Of a stretch of DNA of 39,650 nt, positions 1-8,718 are shown one piece after another (position 1 is the stretch's first letter; every line of letters starts with the position of its first letter). A program made the position numbers and the translations under genes. Source of the stretch: Colwellia sp. GTDB taxonomy: Bacteria > Pseudomonadota > Gammaproteobacteria > Enterobacterales > Alteromonadaceae. The stretch lies in assembly GCA_016765685.1 (NCBI GenBank), contig JAESPR010000115.1:1-39650 (forward strand), in the 5' to 3' direction. Under the pieces are notes generated by a model. It was not told the origin of the DNA, made no database searches, and was given only the letters and a program-made list of their open reading frames with translations.

Positions 1-1
1 C

Positions 2-586
2 TTTGAAAATACCGTTGCCGGACAGCAAGTTTTTGGTGGTCATGGGTATATTCGTGAATGGGGGCAAGAGCAACTAGTGCGTGATGCTCGTATCACCCAA
101 ATTTACGAAGGCACCAATGGTATTCAAGCAATGGACTTGTTAGTTCGTAAAATAGCGAGTTCAAAAGGTGCTATGTTGAGCGTATTTACTGATGAAGTGA
201 ATGCTTACATTGAAGCCAATAAAAAGGATGTCGCTATGGCTGAATTTATCACGCCACTTAATGAAGCTGTGCATGATTTAACCGAGTTAACTGCTGACTT
301 ATTAACTAAGTCACAGGCTAATATTAATGAACTTGGCGCCTCGGCTAATGATTATTTACATGTATTTGGCTATACCGCCATGGCCTATATTTGGGCAAGA
401 ATGGCACAAGTTTCCTTGGCACAACAAAAATCTCAACAAGGCGACAGTGGCGATGACTTCTATCAAAGTAAGCTGCATACCGCACGTTATTACTTTACTC
501 GATTATTACCGCGCAGACTTTCGTTGATCGCCTCAGCTAAATCAGGTTGTGATTGTTTGTTTGATATTGATGATGAGTTGTTTTAA
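2..586 (+). CDS. Acyl-CoA dehydrogenase, C-terminal part (5' end outside window)
   Basis: The reading frame is open from base 2, so the gene begins upstream of the window and about 194 residues are visible. They begin with the conserved block GGHGYIREWGQEQLVRDARI, followed by IYEGTNGIQAMDL. In this family the Glu of the YEG motif is the usual catalytic base that abstracts the alpha proton of the acyl-CoA, next to FAD. The last ~140 residues are helical and resemble the extra C-terminal domain of the ~600-residue acyl-CoA dehydrogenases (long form, 3-methylmercaptopropionyl-CoA dehydrogenase-like), rather than the short ~380-residue enzymes. The likely role is FAD-dependent alpha,beta-dehydrogenation of an acyl-CoA in the cytoplasm. 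Substrate cannot be told from this fragment. The next gene is convergent, and I see no clear terminator in the 91-base gap. Confidence 0.9.
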   Translation, partial: FENTVAGQQVFGGHGYIREWGQEQLVRDARITQIYEGTNGIQAMDLLVRKIASSKGAMLSVFTDEVNAYIEANKKDVAMAEFITPLNEAVHDLTELTADLLTKSQANINELGASANDYLHVFGYTAMAYIWARMAQVSLAQQKSQQGDSGDDFYQSKLHTARYYFTRLLPRRLSLIASAKSGCDCLFDIDDELF

Positions 587-677
587 CTAAACCAACCCAC
601 AGGGGACTGAACAAGAATTTTGAAGCCGCTTGATGTACAAATGGTCAAAACTACAAAACTACTAGGCTCATTTTTAC

Positions 678-1445
678 TTATTGTTGCTTGCCGTAGTTAT
701 TTAATATGGTTTGGTATTGACCATCGTTTTTTAGTTTTTTCAGGCAGGAGTCTAGTTTGCTGAGAAATAGCTTTGGTGAGCTAACATTTGGGCTGTTTTT
801 AGACACAGTCACAAAATAATCTTTATGGGCAATATTATAATCGAGTACTTTTATTTTATCACTTACCCCCAATACCTGTGCTTGCCAATGAAAGGTGGTT
901 TTAGCGTCTGCCATAATATCAAAACGCGGTGTTGTGGCAAGTAATTGTGAAAACAACGTTTTTAAGTTAAAACCCACCACCAGTTGTTTAGTCGCTTCTT
1001 TTTCGGTAATGATTTTCATCAATTCGGGGGTATAAGTTAAGCCAGCTAAATGCCCTATTCTATAGGGAATTAAGTCATCAAGTTTATTAATTTTTATGTT
1101 GCTGCTTGCTTTGACCATAAAGCCGTATTCAGTACTAAAAATTTTTTCATTTGAATAAATTAAAAAAGCATCTCGTTCTTTTTTATATGAATAAAGAGTA
1201 ATGTCTATGGCGCCAGTCGCCATATAAATATGGGTGTTTTTAACCGCTAAACGTCGATATTCAATACTGTAACCGGCTTGTGGAACACAAATGTTTAGCA
1301 GTTCTTTAGCAATGCCTTGTTGAGTGCTGTTTTCGCCAATAAAAAAATAGGGAGGCCATGAAACGTCATTAATGATCACTGTTTGCTGGGCGTGCACGGA
1401 GCAATTAATGAAAAAAAGCAAACTTAGTATGCACTTAATAAGCAT
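678..1445 (-). CDS. Periplasmic solute-binding protein, family 3-like (amino-acid type)
   Basis: This is a secreted protein of about 255 residues. A hydrophobic stretch (LIKCILSLLFFIN) ends in a VHA-Q type signal peptidase I site. The mature part starts VIINDVSWPPYFF and contains GIAKELLNIC, a typical N-terminal lobe of family 3 extracellular solute-binding proteins. The central GHLAGLTYTPEL and the closing KLKNDGQYQTILNNYG also fit the fold. I chose the ATG at 1443-1445 because AAGG lies 6 bases upstream on the reverse strand; the ATG 14 codons earlier (1487) has no good ribosome site and would put charged residues and a weak hydrophobic run before the signal peptide. No ABC permease or ATPase gene is adjacent, so it may be an orphan binding or sensory protein. 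Many marine Alteromonadales carry such orphan paralogues. Ligand unknown. Confidence 0.75.
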   Translation of the reverse strand: MLIKCILSLLFFINCSVHAQQTVIINDVSWPPYFFIGENSTQQGIAKELLNICVPQAGYSIEYRRLAVKNTHIYMATGAIDITLYSYKKERDAFLIYSNEKIFSTEYGFMVKASSNIKINKLDDLIPYRIGHLAGLTYTPELMKIITEKEATKQLVVGFNLKTLFSQLLATTPRFDIMADAKTTFHWQAQVLGVSDKIKVLDYNIAHKDYFVTVSKNSPNVSSPKLFLSKLDSCLKKLKNDGQYQTILNNYGKQQ

Positions 1446-1832
1446 GTTAGCCTTAAAGTTTATCAATATAATCTTAATATTAGTCATACTATTTGCTTTT
1501 TAATAAGGTCAACAAGCACGAAGTTTACCGTATGCGAATAAGGTAATATAAATACCTACCGAACAGGGTTGAAACTAACAAAGAATTCGTATGTATAATG
1601 GTAGAGCAAAAAATTTTTTTTTGAAAGTTTGAGGCCGTTTTTTTACTGTGTTAATTCACCTTTAGCCTGCACTAAAGTACCTCTATTTAAAGTATGTACC
1701 CGATATAGCCTTCACCTTTCCTACTTAATAAAATAAGTATCCGCACCTTTTTTCACGATTGATCGGGGATTCGATCCACAAAACCCCACAAATTCATTCA
1801 CTTCCTGAGAACTCTCACACAAGCCTTATTTT

Positions 1833-1852
1833 TACTGGTTTTTTGACCAGTA
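1833..1852. other. Short inverted repeat (7-bp arms)
   Basis: TACTGGT (1833-1839) and ACCAGTA (1846-1852) are perfect inverted copies around a 6-base T-rich spacer. The element ends 30 bases before the -35 box of the putative mraZ promoter. It could be a regulator site for the dcw promoter or the divergent binding-protein gene, or a weak terminator. The sequence does not decide between these. Confidence 0.35.
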
Positions 1853-1882
1853 GTTATAGTGCGTTTTTTACCTATTCTTTGC

Positions 1883-1912
1883 TTGACATAAGTTTGCTTT
1901 AGTCACTAAACT
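1883..1912 (+). promoter_or_regulatory. Putative sigma-70 promoter of the mraZ/dcw operon
   Basis: A perfect TTGACA lies at 1883-1888 and TAAACT (4 of 6 matches to TATAAT) at 1907-1912, an 18-base spacing. Transcription would begin near 1919, directly before the GTGG boxes and about 90 bases upstream of the mraZ ATG. This matches the layout of the E. coli Pmra promoter. The -10 is imperfect, so the exact placement is tentative. Confidence 0.5.
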
Positions 1913-1920
1913 GTATCATT

Positions 1921-1945
1921 GTGGTAAAAAGTGGGTAATTGTGGA
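1921..1945 (+). promoter_or_regulatory. Putative MraZ operator: three GTGG boxes at 10-bp spacing
   Basis: GTGGT (1921), GTGGG (1931) and GTGGA (1941) form three direct repeats exactly 10 bp apart, separated by 5-base AT-rich spacers. E. coli MraZ is known to bind TGGGN boxes separated by 5 bp between Pmra and mraZ, repressing its own operon. The same period, orientation and position relative to promoter and gene support an autoregulatory site here. The third base of each TGG box varies (T/G/A), so affinity of the individual boxes may differ. Confidence 0.7.
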
Positions 1946-2011
1946 TCAAAGCGAATACTCCACTTAAAAAAGCCAACAAAAAATTAACTTATTTAGGCAA
2001 GTTTAGACATT

Positions 2012-2470
2012 ATGTTTCGAGGCGCTAGCGCAATTACACTTGATAGCAAAAACAGGATCACGATACCGACACGGTATCGTGATGAGCTTTTTGCTGATTG
2101 CCAAGGAAAAATGATCTGCACGGTTGATATTCAGCACCCGTGTTTATTGCTCTATCCCTTGCCTGAATGGGAAGAAATTGAATTAAAACTGTGCAACTTA
2201 TCCAGCATGAATCCGCAAGAGCGCTTATTACAGCAAGTATTATTAGGTAACGCAACTGAATGTGACATGGACAAAAATGGTCGTTTGTTAATTCATGGAC
2301 CTTTAAGACAACATGCTAGTTTAGAAAAATCAGTAATGTTAGTCGGACAGCTGAAAAAATTTGAAATTTGGAATGAGTCAGCTTGGCAAATACAAATGCA
2401 ACAGGGTATTAGCAAAATTCAATCGGGCGAAATTGAATTAACAGACCGTTTATTAGATTTATCATTGTAG
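2012..2470 (+). CDS. mraZ: MraZ, transcriptional repressor of the dcw operon
   Basis: This 152-residue protein matches the usual MraZ length. It begins MFRGASAITLDSKNRITIP and has two AbrB/SpoVT-like half-domains, each with the family signature: LDSKNRITIP (about residues 10-19) and CDMDKNGRLLIHG (about 87-99). MraZ forms a multimeric ring that binds direct repeats upstream of its own gene and controls division and wall gene transcription. It is the first gene of the cluster, directly downstream of the GTGG boxes. The ribosome site is weak (TTAGG 14 bases upstream). The stop codon TAG lies inside a bipartite palindromic repeat that fills the gap to rsmH. Confidence 0.95.
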   Translation: MFRGASAITLDSKNRITIPTRYRDELFADCQGKMICTVDIQHPCLLLYPLPEWEEIELKLCNLSSMNPQERLLQQVLLGNATECDMDKNGRLLIHGPLRQHASLEKSVMLVGQLKKFEIWNESAWQIQMQQGISKIQSGEIELTDRLLDLSL

Positions 2471-2517
2471 GTGAGCATTTATGCTTACATGATTTGTAAG
2501 GCTGAAGCCTCACCTAC
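2467..2517. repeat. Bipartite palindromic intergenic repeat, full copy 1
   Basis: The 51-base element starts GTAGGTGAG and ends CTCACCTAC, its exact reverse complement. Inside are two hairpins, one in each half (AGCA-TTTA-TGCT and AGGC-TGAA-GCCT). The outer GTAGGT/ACCTAC arms recur in the other copies at 16119, 18441, 25613 and 28420. The TAG stop codon of mraZ (2468-2470) is part of the left arm. It looks like a REP- or MITE-like non-coding element. Confidence 0.7.
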
Positions 2518-2544
2518 GAATAAAAAGGTTATAAAAATAACAAC

Positions 2545-3495
2545 ATGGAATCAGAAAACACACATATTTCTGTTTTATTAACTGAAGCGATTGATGGGTT
2601 AAATATCAAACCAGACGGTTGTTATATCGACTGCACTTTTGGTCGTGGCGGCCACTCGACCTTGATTCTATCTGCGTTATCAAAACAAGGTCGGTTGATT
2701 GCTATTGATCGTGATCCTAGCGCCATAATGGCCGCTGAAAAATTCAAAGATGACGAACGCTTTCTTATTGAACACCAAGGTTTTGCCTATTTAGCCGACA
2801 TTGTTCAACAGCACCAACTAACCGGTAAGGTTGACGGTATTTTGCTCGATCTAGGAGTATCATCACCGCAACTTGATGAAGCAGAACGTGGTTTTAGTTT
2901 CATGAAAGATGGCCCGCTTGATATGCGTATGGATACCACACGTGGACAAACAGCCGCTCAATGGATTGCGGTGGCTGACGTTGAAGATATTACTTGGGTA
3001 TTAAGAACTTTTGGCGAAGAAAAACATGCTTGGCGTATTGCTAATGCCATTGTTGATGCTCGCGATGAAACGCCCTTTACCCGTACTAGCCAATTAGCCA
3101 AATTAATTAAAACCACTGCTCCTCAGCGCGAAATAAAAAAACATCCGGCAACGCGCAGTTTTCAAGCCATTCGTATGTATATCAATAGCGAACTTGAACA
3201 AATAGAAAAAGCATTGGCGGCATCTTTGTCGGTATTGGCCGAAGGTGGCCGTTTAGTGGTGATTAGTTTTCATTCTTTAGAAGACCGATTAGTAAAACAG
3301 TTTATGAAAAAACATTCACAAGGCAAACAAGTACCACGAGGTTTACCTATTAGTGAAGCAGAATTGAATAAAGGTAAAAAACTTGCTCTCGTTGGTCGTA
3401 GATTAAAACCAAGTAAAAGCGAAGTTGAAGAAAATGTTCGTTCACGTAGCTCAGTATTACGTATTGCTAAACGTCTGCCGCATAGTGTGGATTAG
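2545..3495 (+). CDS. rsmH: RsmH, 16S rRNA (cytosine-1402-N4)-methyltransferase
   Basis: This 316-residue protein is collinear with RsmH/MraW (313 in E. coli). It has the SAM-binding motif CTFGRGGHS (about residues 30-38), [20 protein letters not shown] and the C-terminal [16 protein letters not shown] block. It N4-methylates C1402 of 16S rRNA in the P site, using S-adenosylmethionine, to tune start-codon fidelity. The ATG at 2545 is the only good start for a full N-terminus. Its ribosome site is poor (AAGG about 15 bases upstream), probably because the palindromic repeat sits between mraZ and this gene. It overlaps the GTG start of ftsL by one base. Confidence 0.97.
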   Translation: MESENTHISVLLTEAIDGLNIKPDGCYIDCTFGRGGHSTLILSALSKQGRLIAIDRDPSAIMAAEKFKDDERFLIEHQGFAYLADIVQQHQLTGKVDGILLDLGVSSPQLDEAERGFSFMKDGPLDMRMDTTRGQTAAQWIAVADVEDITWVLRTFGEEKHAWRIANAIVDARDETPFTRTSQLAKLIKTTAPQREIKKHPATRSFQAIRMYINSELEQIEKALAASLSVLAEGGRLVVISFHSLEDRLVKQFMKKHSQGKQVPRGLPISEAELNKGKKLALVGRRLKPSKSEVEENVRSRSSVLRIAKRLPHSVD

Positions 3496-3839
3496 TGGTG
3501 GTCAGCCATGGGGCAGAATCACCAAAACTACAGTCTAAACAAATATTAGCACTCGATATTTGGCAAGATATTTTACAGTATTTTTTTAGTTATTTGTTGT
3601 TGTTTTTAGTAGTTGTTTCTTCGTTTTTAGTTATTTATTACACCCATATGAACAGGCAAACAACCAGTGAATTAGAGCAGTTATATACTCAGCGAGATGA
3701 ATTAGACATTGAATGGCGTAACTTATTATTAGAACAAAGTAGTTTGGCAGAACATAGCGCGATAGAGAGTAGAGCAAAAAAACTGTTGAAGATGAAACGA
3801 CCGGATGCCGATTCAGAAATAATTGTTATTTTAGAGTAA
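3495..3839 (+). CDS. ftsL: FtsL, divisome membrane protein
   Basis: This 114-residue bitopic protein has a short cytoplasmic N-terminus, one membrane span (YFFSYLLLFLVVVSSFLVIY, about residues 29-48) and a periplasmic coiled coil ending in a KKLLKMKRPDA segment typical of FtsL. FtsL joins FtsB and FtsQ and activates the FtsWI septal synthase. No ATG lies near the start, so the gene must begin at GTG 3495 or the next codon GTG 3498. The first overlaps the rsmH stop by one base. Sequence conservation in this family is low; the call rests on topology, size and position between rsmH and ftsI. Confidence 0.9.
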   Translation: MVVSHGAESPKLQSKQILALDIWQDILQYFFSYLLLFLVVVSSFLVIYYTHMNRQTTSELEQLYTQRDELDIEWRNLLLEQSSLAEHSAIESRAKKLLKMKRPDADSEIIVILE

Positions 3840-3856
3840 CCGTCTGACAAGAAAAT

Positions 3857-3886
3857 AACCTTAAGCAACCTTAAAGCAACTTAAGT
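3857..3886 (+). repeat. Three imperfect AACCTTAAGC repeats before ftsI
   Basis: The 49-base ftsL-ftsI gap contains AACCTTAAGC, AACCTTAAAGC and AACTTAAGTAA head to tail, a 10-11 base period. The last copy ends 2 bases before the ftsI ATG. No canonical Shine-Dalgarno is present. The repeat may be a slippage product. Confidence 0.45.
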
Positions 3887-3888
3887 AA

Positions 3889-5631
3889 ATGAACAAAAAA
3901 GCCAGTAATCGCAGCAGTCAACCCACCACAACCGCATGGCGTTATTACGTTGTGATAGGTATTGTTGCCTTGATTTATGTTGGGTTGTTGGCGCGCAGTG
4001 CTTATATTCAAATAATTGAACCCGATATGCTGAAACGGCAGGGGGATCTGCGTTCGGTGCGTGTTGCCGCAAATACGGTGCAGCGAGGTTCTATTGTTGA
4101 TAGAAACGGCGATGAGTTAGCCATTAGTGTGCCAGTAGAAACAGTGTGGGCCGATCCTAAAATCATCATGGAGAACAATGCGCTTGCGATGACTGAGCAC
4201 TGGCAAGCGCTTGCTGATGTGTTAGGAAAAGATGTTAACAAACTCACTACTCGCGTCATACGTCATCCAAGCAAACGTTTTGTTTACCTTGAGCGAAAAA
4301 TTTCTCCGGCGATGGCAAGTTATATTCGTGAATTGAAAATACCGGGCATTCATTTACGTAAAGAATCAAAACGTTTTTATCCTACCGGTGAAATTAGTGC
4401 GCATGTTGTTGGTTTTACTAATGTAGATGATAAAGGCATTGAAGGGGTTGAACGGGTATATGATCAACTTTTAACCGGTAAAGGCGGTAAAAAACGTTTT
4501 AGAAAAGATGCCAAAGGCCGGAAAATTGAAATTATCTCAGAAGAAAAGTCACAAGCAGCGCAAGATATTACGTTAACCATAGATCAACGTATTCAAGCGA
4601 TAGCCTATAAAGAATTAAAAGGCGCAGTACAAGCATTTAAAGCCACCTCTGGCTCGGTGGTAGTGGCTGATATTCATACCGGTGAAATTCTGGCAATGAC
4701 TAATAGCCCTTCGTACAACCCCAATAATCGTCGCAATACCGCGATTCACCGTTTTAGAAATCGCGCCATAACTGATATTTATGAGCCCGGTTCAGCCATG
4801 AAACCACTGACGATATTAGCCGCATTAGAGTTTGGCTCTGTAGAGGCTAACACGGTTATAAATACTAATCCTGGCTGGATGCGTTTAGGCGGTAGACGCG
4901 TTAATGACCCGATAAATCGCGGTAAATTATCGTTGGAAGAAATTTTGGTCACTTCATCAAATATGGGCACCGCTAAACTCGCGCTGTCTGTGCCGAAAAA
5001 TTTTTTACTAGACAAGTTTTTCGATGCCGGATTTGCGGATAAAACCGGCACAGATTTAATTGGTGAAAGCTCAGGCATGATGCATGACCGGCAGCGTTGG
5101 TCAAAATTTGAATTAGCCACCCTCTCATTTGGCTATGGTTTAGCGATTACGCCAATGCAATTAGCGCGTTTTTATGCGACTTTGGCCAATGGCGGCATCA
5201 AACGTGAATTGTCGATCATCAAAAATAGTCAAAAAGAAGGTGAGCGGATTTTTTCAAAGGAAAACTCTCAAGCGGTGATGGCAATGCTTGAAACAGTCGT
5301 AGATGAGGAAGTACCGAAAGCTAAAGTCGCTGGTTATCGTGTTGGCGGTAAAACCGGCACGTCATTTAAAGCCATTGCCGGTGGTTATGGTAATGATTAT
5401 GTTGGAATATTTGCTGGTGTTGCACCCATTTCAGATCCACAAGTAGTGGTGGTTGTGGTTATTAACGATCCCGGTGGCGATTTATATCATGGCGGAGAAG
5501 TTGCCGCGCCGGTATTTTCGCGAGTAATGAAAGGGGCGCTACAAGTGTTAAATATTGCGCCGGATGCGAAAGAAAAGTTAGCCTCAAGTGGTGAGTTAAA
5601 AGCTGTGAGCGGGGGAGTTAATGATGTCTAG
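3889..5631 (+). CDS. ftsI: FtsI (PBP3), septal peptidoglycan transpeptidase
   Basis: This 580-residue class B penicillin-binding protein has one N-terminal membrane anchor (YVVIGIVALIYVGLLARSAY, about residues 20-39) and a PBP dimerisation/pedestal domain beginning RGSIVDRNG. The transpeptidase domain carries all three active-site motifs: SAMK (Ser302, Lys305), SSN (356-358) and KTGT (488-491). It cross-links septal peptidoglycan together with the polymerase FtsW and is the target of aztreonam and cephalexin in E. coli. The stop overlaps the start of murE. Length matches the family (588 in E. coli). No residue of the catalytic motifs is missing. Confidence 0.97.
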   Translation: MNKKASNRSSQPTTTAWRYYVVIGIVALIYVGLLARSAYIQIIEPDMLKRQGDLRSVRVAANTVQRGSIVDRNGDELAISVPVETVWADPKIIMENNALAMTEHWQALADVLGKDVNKLTTRVIRHPSKRFVYLERKISPAMASYIRELKIPGIHLRKESKRFYPTGEISAHVVGFTNVDDKGIEGVERVYDQLLTGKGGKKRFRKDAKGRKIEIISEEKSQAAQDITLTIDQRIQAIAYKELKGAVQAFKATSGSVVVADIHTGEILAMTNSPSYNPNNRRNTAIHRFRNRAITDIYEPGSAMKPLTILAALEFGSVEANTVINTNPGWMRLGGRRVNDPINRGKLSLEEILVTSSNMGTAKLALSVPKNFLLDKFFDAGFADKTGTDLIGESSGMMHDRQRWSKFELATLSFGYGLAITPMQLARFYATLANGGIKRELSIIKNSQKEGERIFSKENSQAVMAMLETVVDEEVPKAKVAGYRVGGKTGTSFKAIAGGYGNDYVGIFAGVAPISDPQVVVVVVINDPGGDLYHGGEVAAPVFSRVMKGALQVLNIAPDAKEKLASSGELKAVSGGVNDV

Positions 5632-7222
5632 ACCGTTAACTCAAGCAATCATATCAGTATTAAGCGATTTTGGGATCACGGATATAGCGCCGACCACATT
5701 AGCTAACTACCAAGGTCACTTAACCAACGACAGCCGTACTATTAACCAAGGTGATATTTTTTGCGCGATAATTGGGCATGCTCAAGATGGTCGTCAATAC
5801 ATAGAAAAAGCCATAGCAAACGGTGCTAAATTAGTGTTATCCGAATGTGATAACGAAGCTGAGCATGGCAAGATTAATTCCCTGAGTGTTGATGCAGCAC
5901 ACGTTGCGGTGATTAGTTTTTATCAATTAAACAAAAAGCTTTTCGCTCTTGCAAGTGCTTATTATCAAAACCCACAAAAAAACATGACTATGATTGGTAT
6001 TACCGGCACTAACGGTAAAACCAGCACTAGTCAATTGTTAGGACAACTGTTAACAAGTTGCCAAAAACCATGCGCTATTATCGGCACTAACGGTGCTGGT
6101 ATGGTTGATGATTTACAGGAATTAGAAAATACCACGCCTAGTGCGACCGAGTTGGTGCAATTGTTTGCTGCGTTTAGTCAGCAAAAATTTGACGGTGAAA
6201 AACTCAGTCACCTTGCCATGGAAGTATCTTCCCATGCGCTTGAGCAAAGCAGAGTGACAGGAAGTGTTTTCGATATTGCAGTTTTCACTAACCTAAGCCG
6301 AGACCATTTAGATTATCACGGTACTATGGCTGATTATGCTGCCGCTAAAAGACAGCTATTTACCCATAATAGCGAGCAAATAGCGGTATTAAATGGTGAT
6401 GATGCTCAAGTTAAGCTTTGGTTGGAAAACTGGTCAACAACGCAAAAGTCAGCATCACAAACCCTCTCATCAAAGAAAGTGTGGCTTTATGGCCGTAGTA
6501 AATATGTCCGTCAACAGGCGCAATTTGTTAGTTGCCATCATATTAACCATCACAGCAAAGGGGTTAATTTTACCCTACATACACATCTTGGTGATATTGA
6601 TATACGTAGCCCGTTATTGGGCGATTTCAACATTGATAATCTATTGGCGGTTGTGGCGATATTGTTAATTGAAGGAATTGCTTTAGCGACTATCGCTGAA
6701 AAAACTTCCCACATAAAAGCAATTTCCGGTCGGATGGAAAGCTTTTCTCATCATAATGCAACCACTGCTGTGGTTGATTATGCTCATACGCCTGATGCGT
6801 TGGAAAAAGCCTTAATTGCCTGTCGTCAACATTGTCACGGCACACTGACGGTAGTGTTTGGCTGTGGTGGTGACCGAGACAAAGGTAAACGCCCGTTAAT
6901 GGCGCAAGTCGCGCAGAAGCATGCCGACTGCTTAGTGATAACGAATGATAATCCACGTACTGAAGCGCCCATGGGCATTATAAACGATATTTTGTCAGGG
7001 CTTAGTGATGACTGTCAGGCAACTGTAATCGTCAATAGAAAACAAGCAGTGCTAGAAACCTTATCAACAGCACAAACAGCAGATGTGGTGTTATTGGCGG
7101 GTAAAGGCCATGAAGATTATATCATTTTAGGTGAGAACAAAATTAACTATAACGAACGTCAAGTCGTGAAAGACTTCTTTGAAAACATTGAAAAGCAATC
7201 ATTAACGGGTGAACAGCTATGA
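5624..7222 (+). CDS. murE: MurE, UDP-MurNAc-L-Ala-D-Glu:meso-DAP ligase
   Basis: This Mur ligase of about 532 residues has the ATP loop GITGTNGKT (126-134, counted from the upstream ATG at 5621) and the central-domain block LAMEVSSHALEQ. The DNPR motif (443-446) selects meso-diaminopimelate over lysine, so the organism makes DAP-type wall. Two adjacent ATGs (5621, 5624) are possible. The second is chosen because GGGGGAG ends 6 bases before it, a better spacing. Both overlap the ftsI stop. It is somewhat longer than E. coli MurE (495), the extra being spread between conserved blocks. The end overlaps murF as ATGA. Confidence 0.96.
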   Translation: MSRPLTQAIISVLSDFGITDIAPTTLANYQGHLTNDSRTINQGDIFCAIIGHAQDGRQYIEKAIANGAKLVLSECDNEAEHGKINSLSVDAAHVAVISFYQLNKKLFALASAYYQNPQKNMTMIGITGTNGKTSTSQLLGQLLTSCQKPCAIIGTNGAGMVDDLQELENTTPSATELVQLFAAFSQQKFDGEKLSHLAMEVSSHALEQSRVTGSVFDIAVFTNLSRDHLDYHGTMADYAAAKRQLFTHNSEQIAVLNGDDAQVKLWLENWSTTQKSASQTLSSKKVWLYGRSKYVRQQAQFVSCHHINHHSKGVNFTLHTHLGDIDIRSPLLGDFNIDNLLAVVAILLIEGIALATIAEKTSHIKAISGRMESFSHHNATTAVVDYAHTPDALEKALIACRQHCHGTLTVVFGCGGDRDKGKRPLMAQVAQKHADCLVITNDNPRTEAPMGIINDILSGLSDDCQATVIVNRKQAVLETLSTAQTADVVLLAGKGHEDYIILGENKINYNERQVVKDFFENIEKQSLTGEQL

Positions 7223-8718
7223 TCAGCTTAGATTTAGTAACGCTAGCAGCAGCAGCCAATGGTCAATTAGTTTGTCAGCAATCGTTAAGGTCACTAAGCG
7301 TGATAAACCTAGTAACCGACTCACGTGCACTTAAGTCACCAGTAAAGGGAAATGATGCTTTTTTAGCACTTAAAGGACCCAATTTTGATGGTCATCGTTT
7401 TGTTCAACAAGTGATTGGAAAAGGCTGTCAGGTGTTTATTGTTGATCACCTTGTAACCGATGTTGATAACAGCAAAATTGCCCAAATTGTTGTTGATGAT
7501 ACGCGTATTGCCTTGGGAAAAATTGCTGCTTATGTAAAACAACAAGTGGCACCAAAAACTATTGGTATCACCGGCAGTAGTGGTAAAACCACGGTAAAAG
7601 AAATGCTGGCTGCAATTTTATCTCGGTTAGGAAAAGTATTAGCAACTAATGGTAATTTTAATAATGATATTGGTGTGCCGCTAACGTTATTACGCTTAGA
7701 GCAAGACCATGATTTTGCTGTGATTGAAATGGGTGCTAATCACATGGGTGAAATTGCTTATACCACAGAATTAGTCAAACCGGATGTTGCCATGATTAAC
7801 AATATCGCTGCAGCGCATTTGGAAGGTTTCGGCGATTTGTGTGGCGTTGCCCGTGCTAAAGGTGAAATTTTCGCTGGTTTACCCGCCAATGGTGTGGCCT
7901 TGTATAACAAAGATACCAAATACACCAGTAAATGGCAGTGGCGTTTAACGAACAAAAAAGTACGTACTTTTTCGTGTCTTAACCCGGTTAACGCTGACTG
8001 CTACAGCAGCAATGTAATCTTAGATGAAAATGGCTGTGCCAGTTTCGATCTGCAATGCTCACTTGGTCAATGCGAAATTACACTAACGGTACCGGGCAAA
8101 CATAATGTTTGTAACGCCGTTGCTGCTGCTACAGCCGCTATTGAATGTGGCGCCACTTTAATTGATATCAAGTTAGGTTTAGCACATATGCCGCCAGTAA
8201 AAGGGCGTTTGCATATTCATCATTTAAAAGAAACACCAGCGACTAAACCAATTAAGTTAATTGATGATAGTTACAACGCCAATGTTGAGTCAATTAAAGC
8301 CGCTATCTCCCTGCTGGCAAGTTACTCAGGACAAAAAATATTAGTATTGGGTGATATGGGGGAGCTTGGCAGTGAAGCGCGTCATTATCATCAAGAAGTT
8401 GGCGAGTTTGCCAAAGAGCAGGGCATCAATGTGTTACTGACCTTAGGAGTATTAAGCCAAAATACTAGTGATGCTTTTGCTCGCAACAATAAAGCAATCA
8501 GTGAGCATTTTAGTGAAAAGAGACAATTAAACGAATACCTTTTTAGCCTGCTGGAGCATGACAGTGATAGATCTGAAAAAAATGTCACGCAAGAACAACA
8601 AATTTTAGTCAAAGGATCGCGTAGCGCTCATATGGAATATGTCGTTGAAGATATTATTACTTGGCATGCCAATCATGATGAAAATAGTCACCGCCAAGTT
8701 ATCGAGGGTAATGCCTAA
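7219..8718 (+). CDS. murF: MurF, UDP-MurNAc-tripeptide:D-Ala-D-Ala ligase
   Basis: This 499-residue Mur ligase has the ATP loop GITGSSGKT (116-124), the MurF block [14 protein letters not shown] and the C-terminal [10 protein letters not shown] and [10 protein letters not shown] motifs. It adds D-Ala-D-Ala to the UDP-MurNAc tripeptide, the last cytoplasmic step before the lipid carrier. The start ATG overlaps the murE stop by four bases and the stop overlaps mraY by one, indicating translational coupling. It is about 50 residues longer than E. coli MurF (452), the extra lying in the C-terminal domain and tail. Confidence 0.96.
   Translation: MISLDLVTLAAAANGQLVCQQSLRSLSVINLVTDSRALKSPVKGNDAFLALKGPNFDGHRFVQQVIGKGCQVFIVDHLVTDVDNSKIAQIVVDDTRIALGKIAAYVKQQVAPKTIGITGSSGKTTVKEMLAAILSRLGKVLATNGNFNNDIGVPLTLLRLEQDHDFAVIEMGANHMGEIAYTTELVKPDVAMINNIAAAHLEGFGDLCGVARAKGEIFAGLPANGVALYNKDTKYTSKWQWRLTNKKVRTFSCLNPVNADCYSSNVILDENGCASFDLQCSLGQCEITLTVPGKHNVCNAVAAATAAIECGATLIDIKLGLAHMPPVKGRLHIHHLKETPATKPIKLIDDSYNANVESIKAAISLLASYSGQKILVLGDMGELGSEARHYHQEVGEFAKEQGINVLLTLGVLSQNTSDAFARNNKAISEHFSEKRQLNEYLFSLLEHDSDRSEKNVTQEQQILVKGSRSAHMEYVVEDIITWHANHDENSHRQVIEGNA

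Larger units (their letters stand above)
1488..2011. other. Intergenic control region upstream of the dcw cluster
   Basis: About 524 bases separate two divergent genes. The left part is AT-rich with long A and T runs near 1608-1624 and should carry the promoter of the reverse-strand binding protein, which I cannot place with confidence. The right part carries a 7-bp hairpin, a promoter candidate and three GTGG boxes, all listed separately. I see no ORF with a credible ribosome site here. Confidence 0.6.
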
